Shown in pieces: positions 60,403 to 64,000 of a DNA stretch of 64,000 bases; position 1 is the first letter of the stretch; every line of letters begins with the position of its first letter. The notes under the pieces are model-generated. The model was not told the DNA's origin. It did not search any database and saw nothing but the letters and a program-made list of their open reading frames with translations. Origin of the DNA: Corynebacterium sp. (GTDB lineage: Bacteria; Actinomycetota; Actinomycetes; Mycobacteriales; Mycobacteriaceae); the NCBI RefSeq assembly GCF_030538285.1, contig NZ_JAUNUG010000003.1, positions 1 through 64,000 on the forward strand, read 5' to 3'. Position numbers and translations under genes: made by a program.

Positions 60403-62271
60403 TTAGTCCCCTTCCTCTTCCTCGTGGCCATCCACGACGAGTCCGTAGCGCTTCAGGCGGGCCCGGTCGGCGGCCGAGGAGGAGGCCGTGAGCTGCAGAA
60501 GCTCGGCGTAGATACCGCCCGAGGAGGCCAGCTCGTCCGGTGAACCTATTTCATCGATCTCGCCCTCGCGGAGGGTGACGATGGTGTCCACGTTCGCGAT
60601 CGTCGACAAGCGGTGCGCGATAATCAGCGTCGTGCGGTCCTTCATCAACTCGTCCAAACCCGCCTGGACGGCACGCTCGGCCTTGGTGTCGAGGGCGGAG
60701 GTCGCTTCGTCGAGAAGCAAAATCGGGGCATCTTTGAGCATGGCGCGCGCCACGGCGACGCGCTGCTTCTGCCCGCCCGATAAGCGCAGGCCGCGCTCAC
60801 CGATGACGGTGTCGTAGCCGTCGGGGAAGCGCATGATGAAATCGTGCGCGTTCGCGCGGCGGGCGACCTCGACGATCTCCTCCGCGCTCGCGCCGGGGCG
60901 GCCGTAGGCGATGTTCTCGCGCACCGTTCCGGAGAACAGAGCGGCCTCCTGGAAGACGACGCCGACGCTGGCGCGCAGCTGCGCCGCCGAGAGATCGCGG
61001 ATGTCGCGGCCACACACCTGCAGGGTGCCCTCGTTAATGGGGTAGAGCCCCAGCAGCAAGTTGACCAGCGTGGACTTGCCGCCGCCTGACTCGCCGACCA
61101 GCGCGATCTTCTCGCCTTCCCGCGCTTCGAAGGAGACGTCGCGGATCACCGGATCTCCCTCGGTGTAGGCGAAGGTGACATCGTCGAAACGCACGACGGG
61201 GGCGTCGGCGCGCAGCGGTCGAGCAGGGGTGAGATCAAGGACAGGCACTCCCGAAGCCTCCGTGGCGGCGACGAGCTCAGCATTGGCCGTCGGCTCGAAC
61301 TCCTCCTCCATGACCTTGAAGTAGTCCTTCGATCCCGCCATGGCGCGCTGTGCAGCGTCGACGATCCAACTCATCATATGCACCGGCTGCTTGGCCATGT
61401 TCACCAGCTGAATGAGCATAACCATGTCACCGAGTGAGAACTGACCGTTCAGGGTACGGAAGAACAACACCAGATAGATACCAAAGAAGATGAGGTTGAG
61501 AGCAGCGCCGCGGGCGGTGTCCATAGAGTGCCACCAGCGGGACTGCGGGCGAGTGATCTCCACCGTCTTGCCGTAGCGGCTGCCGAAATCATTGAGCTCA
61601 CGGACCTCAGAGACGAAGGACTTGACCACCTTCACCTGGCCGATGACCTCCGCGAAACGGCCGTTCGCCAGGTCGATCTGCTCGTTCTTCTCACCTTCGA
61701 GCTTCTGCCAGCGTTTCGACGTCAGCGTCGTCAGCCACATGTACACCGGGAACAACAGGGCCAGCAGAATCGTCAGCGGCCAGTAGTACCAGGCCGTGAT
61801 CGCCAGCACCGCCACCACCTGGATGAGCATGGGGAAAAAGCTGTTGGAGAAAGACTGCAGGAACTGTGTGATCGACGTGATCGAACGGTCCAACCGCGCA
61901 ATGACCGTGCCCGTGACCTGGTTATCGAAGTAACGCTGCGGCAAAGCCAGCAGCTTCGCGTAATAGCGGGTGGACAGGATCTGGCGCATACGCATCGCCA
62001 TGACATCACCGATGTAACCGCCGACATTGGTCATCGCGGTGTTGAGGAGATCCGCCACAAACAGGCCGATAGCCAGCCACAACAGGATCATCGTGACATC
62101 CGGGACCGGGACATCCCCATGCACCGCCGAGACAATCGTGTCCGTCGCCTCCCGGAGAATGAACGGCGAAACCAGGGCCAATGCAGCAGCAGCGGTGGAA
62201 ATGAGCACCACGCCGAGGTAGTACGGCCACAGAGCCGAAGCGCTGCGGATGATGCGGGTGAGAGAGTTCAA
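60403..62271 (-). CDS. ABC exporter with fused membrane and ATPase domains
   Basis: A 622-residue type IV exporter half-transporter. Residues 1-310 hold six helices; the ATPase domain has [14 protein letters not shown] (Walker A, about residue 392), [15 protein letters not shown] (signature) and [12 protein letters not shown] (Walker B). It probably works as a homodimer; substrate unknown. The segment between membrane and ATPase domains carries an added acidic stretch. It is divergent from a lipoprotein gene. Confidence 0.93.
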   Translation of the reverse strand: MNSLTRIIRSASALWPYYLGVVLISTAAAALALVSPFILREATDTIVSAVHGDVPVPDVTMILLWLAIGLFVADLLNTAMTNVGGYIGDVMAMRMRQILSTRYYAKLLALPQRYFDNQVTGTVIARLDRSITSITQFLQSFSNSFFPMLIQVVAVLAITAWYYWPLTILLALLFPVYMWLTTLTSKRWQKLEGEKNEQIDLANGRFAEVIGQVKVVKSFVSEVRELNDFGSRYGKTVEITRPQSRWWHSMDTARGAALNLIFFGIYLVLFFRTLNGQFSLGDMVMLIQLVNMAKQPVHMMSWIVDAAQRAMAGSKDYFKVMEEEFEPTANAELVAATEASGVPVLDLTPARPLRADAPVVRFDDVTFAYTEGDPVIRDVSFEAREGEKIALVGESGGGKSTLVNLLLGLYPINEGTLQVCGRDIRDLSAAQLRASVGVVFQEAALFSGTVRENIAYGRPGASAEEIVEVARRANAHDFIMRFPDGYDTVIGERGLRLSGGQKQRVAVARAMLKDAPILLLDEATSALDTKAERAVQAGLDELMKDRTTLIIAHRLSTIANVDTIVTLREGEIDEIGSPDELASSGGIYAELLQLTASSSAADRARLKRYGLVVDGHEEEEGD

Positions 62272-62371
62272 CGTTCTCCAATACCTTGGTGTGAAGACAG
62301 GGCAGTCACGTTCACGGCTAGACTATGAGAGCTACCCCGAACATCTTAGGCCGGTACGAAAGGCAGGCATC

Positions 62372-62890
62372 GTGTCACGACTACGCCCCGCCCTTGTCAT
62401 CCTCTCATCCGCACTTCTTCTCACCGCCTGCGGGACAGACGAAACGGAATCTCCTGAGGAGGGCCTCGTCGTCACCACCTCCCAAACCCCCGAGGCCCAG
62501 CCCGAGGCAGTCGACCCCGTCCAGGCCGAGTCGCTCCGTGGCTCCACCGAAGACCCCGGTTTGGGCGTCGAATGGATTTACCAGGGCGTTCGCTCGGCCC
62601 CGACCGGCGGCAGTGTGGTGACCGTGCTGGTGACCAACCTCAACGATGAGCCGCTCCCGCCCTCCGCCATCCCCCAACCCACCCTGCGCTATAACTCCGG
62701 CGGCGGCACCATGGTCGACGCCGACCCCGTCGCCAACGAGGACACTGATCTTCCCCTCGGCCTTGATCTCCCGCTCGGTCCCGGCGCTTCGACTAACCTG
62801 CGCTACGCCTTCAGCGTCAGCCCCGGCAACATGTGGGACGCCGAACTCCAGGTGGGCAACGTCATCTGGGAGGGCAACCTCAACTTCTAG
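62372..62890 (+). CDS. Lipoprotein of unknown function
   Basis: A 172-residue protein with lipobox LTACG (cysteine about residue 19) followed by an acidic stretch. The mature part holds GVEWIYQGVRSAPTGGSVVTVLVTNLNDEPLPPSAI and ends VGNVIWEGNLNF, like a beta-sandwich. GTG 62372 is chosen as start because AAAGGCAGGC precedes it and gives a proper signal peptide. Upstream ATG 62249 is less likely. It reads into a tandem repeat region. Confidence 0.8.
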   Translation: MSRLRPALVILSSALLLTACGTDETESPEEGLVVTTSQTPEAQPEAVDPVQAESLRGSTEDPGLGVEWIYQGVRSAPTGGSVVTVLVTNLNDEPLPPSAIPQPTLRYNSGGGTMVDADPVANEDTDLPLGLDLPLGPGASTNLRYAFSVSPGNMWDAELQVGNVIWEGNLNF

Positions 62891-62920
62891 GGGTGTGGGG
62901 TGGGGCTGTGGGGTCTGTTG

Positions 62921-63250
62921 CCTGATTCCCTGATGTAGCACCATTTCTGACCTGGGGTTTTGTGCGGGCGAGGTGTTCCTGTCCGCTTAGTGGCGGGCGG
63001 GCCTGGGTCTGGTGGGCTCGCGGGGGGTTGCTGTGAGGGGTGTCGCCTGATTCTCTGACATAGCACCATTTCTGACCTGGGGTTTTGTGAGGGCGAGGTG
63101 TTCCAGGTGTGAGAGAATCAGGCGGGCCTGGGTCTGGTGGGTTCGCGGGGGTTGCTGCGAGGGGTGTCGCCTGATTCTCTGACGTAGTACCATTTTTGAC
63201 CTGGGGTTATGTAGAGGTGAGGACTTCCTGACGTAAGAGAATCAGGGCCC
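62921..63250. repeat. Tandem 125-bp repeats, about 2.6 copies, with paired ends
   Basis: Units begin at 62921, 63046 and 63170 with CCTGATTCTC (CCTGATTCCC in the first). Each contains a constant CACCATTTCTGACCTGGGG-like core. The second and third units end with the inverted copy GAGAATCAGG (63113-63122 and 63237-63246), so each unit is bounded by inverted ends about 75 bases apart. Short minus-strand frames cross the repeats but look spurious. This fits a multiplying small element or a repeated structured RNA; it is not a CRISPR array. Confidence 0.7.
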
Positions 63251-63356
63251 TAGAAAAAATCTTTGGAAACCAGGGAACCTTTCGGTCATTTTCGGAGTCT
63301 AAGTGTGTCGGGTGCGGAATTCCTCCGCGCCCTCGACCACCACAAGAGGGGACTCC

Positions 63357-63953
63357 ATGCCCGTCCGCCGCATTCTGCCCTGCGCCCTCGCAGCACTTCT
63401 GCTCGCCGCCTGCACTGACAGCGACACACAACCCATCGCCAGCACTGTCCCCGCCACGACCGCTACATCGGCCGCAGCGGAACCAGTGATCGAACTTGGG
63501 GACTTTGACCCCGAGGGCGATTTCACCGTGTTCGACCCGTGCACCGAAATCCCGGCGGAAGTACTCGCGGAAGCGGGGCTGGGTGAACCGGTCGGGGAGC
63601 CCTACTACGACGGGAACATGTCAGTGTTGTGTTCCGGGAGGTTGACCACTCCCGATCACTCAGGTGTTGTCGGGCTTTCCGGCGATAGGTTCTCGAAGGA
63701 AAGAATTGAGGAGCTCAATCTCATCCTTGGGGAGGCTTCTGGCACTGACCTTGATGGGGCATATCTGCATGCACTTCCTGGCGATGCTGGAAACGACTGT
63801 TCCGCGGCCATTAGCACGACCCGCGGCCGGTTCGTCGTTAACTACAACGAACCTCTATTCAGTGGCGATCGTCAAGAATTATGCTCCGTCGCGTTGTCCA
63901 AACTCGAAATCATCGTCAAGAAAATGGGGGAAATTAATGGAAATCTATCTTGA
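63357..63953 (+). CDS. DUF3558-like lipoprotein
   Basis: A 198-residue lipoprotein with lipobox LLAACT (cysteine about residue 18), a Thr/Ala-rich linker, then FTVFDPCTEIPAEVLAEAGLG, typical of the DUF3558 domain of actinobacterial lipoproteins. Cysteines in DPC, VLCSGR, DCSA and LCSV may pair. ATG 63357 follows AAGAGGGGACTCC. The last 17 bases overlap the next gene. Confidence 0.82.
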   Translation: MPVRRILPCALAALLLAACTDSDTQPIASTVPATTATSAAAEPVIELGDFDPEGDFTVFDPCTEIPAEVLAEAGLGEPVGEPYYDGNMSVLCSGRLTTPDHSGVVGLSGDRFSKERIEELNLILGEASGTDLDGAYLHALPGDAGNDCSAAISTTRGRFVVNYNEPLFSGDRQELCSVALSKLEIIVKKMGEINGNLS

Positions 63954-64000
63954 TCAAGGGTCAGTTCTACGAGGGGTTGATCAGCTGCGAGAAATCGGAA
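63937..64000 (+). CDS. Start of a further gene, cut by the window end
   Basis: ATG 63937 lies inside the last codons of the DUF3558-like gene, with GGGGG about 6 bases before it. Twenty-one codons (MEIYLDQGSVLRGVDQLREIG) are visible and open to the end of the window. The short stretch is too little to name a family; it may be co-transcribed with the lipoprotein. Confidence 0.5.
   Translation, partial: MEIYLDQGSVLRGVDQLREIG

Noticed and set aside
62887..63193. Minus-strand small frames across the tandem repeats
   Set aside because: They repeat with the DNA unit, are Pro/Gln/Arg-rich, have no RBS and no known family.
62921..63250. Regular repeats that could suggest a CRISPR array
   Set aside because: The unit is about 125 bases, both the core and the flanks are similar between copies, and no cas gene is nearby; there are no unique spacers.
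1..64000. tRNA, rRNA, prophage or insertion sequence genes
   Set aside because: I saw no tRNA-like cloverleaf ends, no rRNA stretches, no transposase or integrase motifs and no phage structural genes.

Overview
The window is chromosomal DNA from a high-G+C Corynebacterium. The evidence is a corynomycolate-type mycolyltransferase, a cutinase-like secreted esterase, LppP/DUF3558-style lipoproteins, BCCT osmolyte carriers, DUF222/HNH nucleases, and a gene order (proB, 2-hydroxyacid dehydrogenase, proA, nadD, rsfS, comEA-comEC, holA, rpsT, lepA, later BCCT carriers, treS and a MalY-type C-S lyase) that I recall from C. glutamicum. The species cannot be fixed from this sequence alone.

Layout. 1-15.6 kb is a core housekeeping stretch on the plus strand: proline synthesis (proB, proA), NAD synthesis (nadD), ribosome silencing (rsfS), a histidine phosphatase, DegV, the DNA-uptake pair comEA-comEC, holA and lepA, with rpsT and a MazF-like gene on the other strand and an HNH nuclease between proB and proA. 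15.6-25.4 kb is more accessory: a two-component flavin hydroxylase with a divergent AraC regulator, a mycolyltransferase, a DUF1275 membrane protein, an unknown 310-residue protein, two broken genes, a BCCT carrier and a PPOX-fold protein. 25.4-34.4 kb holds a DsbA-like oxidoreductase, a phosphoesterase, tandem FUSC membrane proteins, a thiosulfate-carrier/TusA fusion, an epimerase, a proline iminopeptidase and a BASS-type symporter with an unusual leader. 34.4-40.2 kb is one ribose operon (rbsR-A-C-B-K-D) with its LacI-type operator. 41.3-48.1 kb has a second HNH nuclease and a GntR-controlled oligopeptide ABC importer. 48.2-56.3 kb has an AEC carrier, a second BCCT carrier, a luciferase-like oxidoreductase and a tightly coupled four-gene cluster of unknown purpose. 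56.3-62.3 kb has the trehalose/maltose-phosphate pair (treS, maltokinase), an aminotransferase-fold C-S lyase and an ABC exporter. The right end carries lipoproteins and a 125-bp tandem repeat.

The most striking signal is not a gene. The 10-mer GTCGATAAGC (either strand; 15-base extended form GGGGCGTCGATAAGC) occurs 28 times exactly, about once per 2.3 kb, against roughly 0.1 expected by my hand estimate. It lies inside unrelated proteins in several reading frames (read as VDK, LID, SIS, AYRR, or even supplying a stop codon), so selection appears to act on the DNA. Two copies face each other to form the perfect 46-bp palindrome that terminates lepA. Dispersed copies inside genes plus inverted copies at a terminator is the arrangement of DNA uptake sequences in Neisseria and Haemophilus, and comEA-comEC lie in the window. 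I know of no description of such an element in Corynebacterium.
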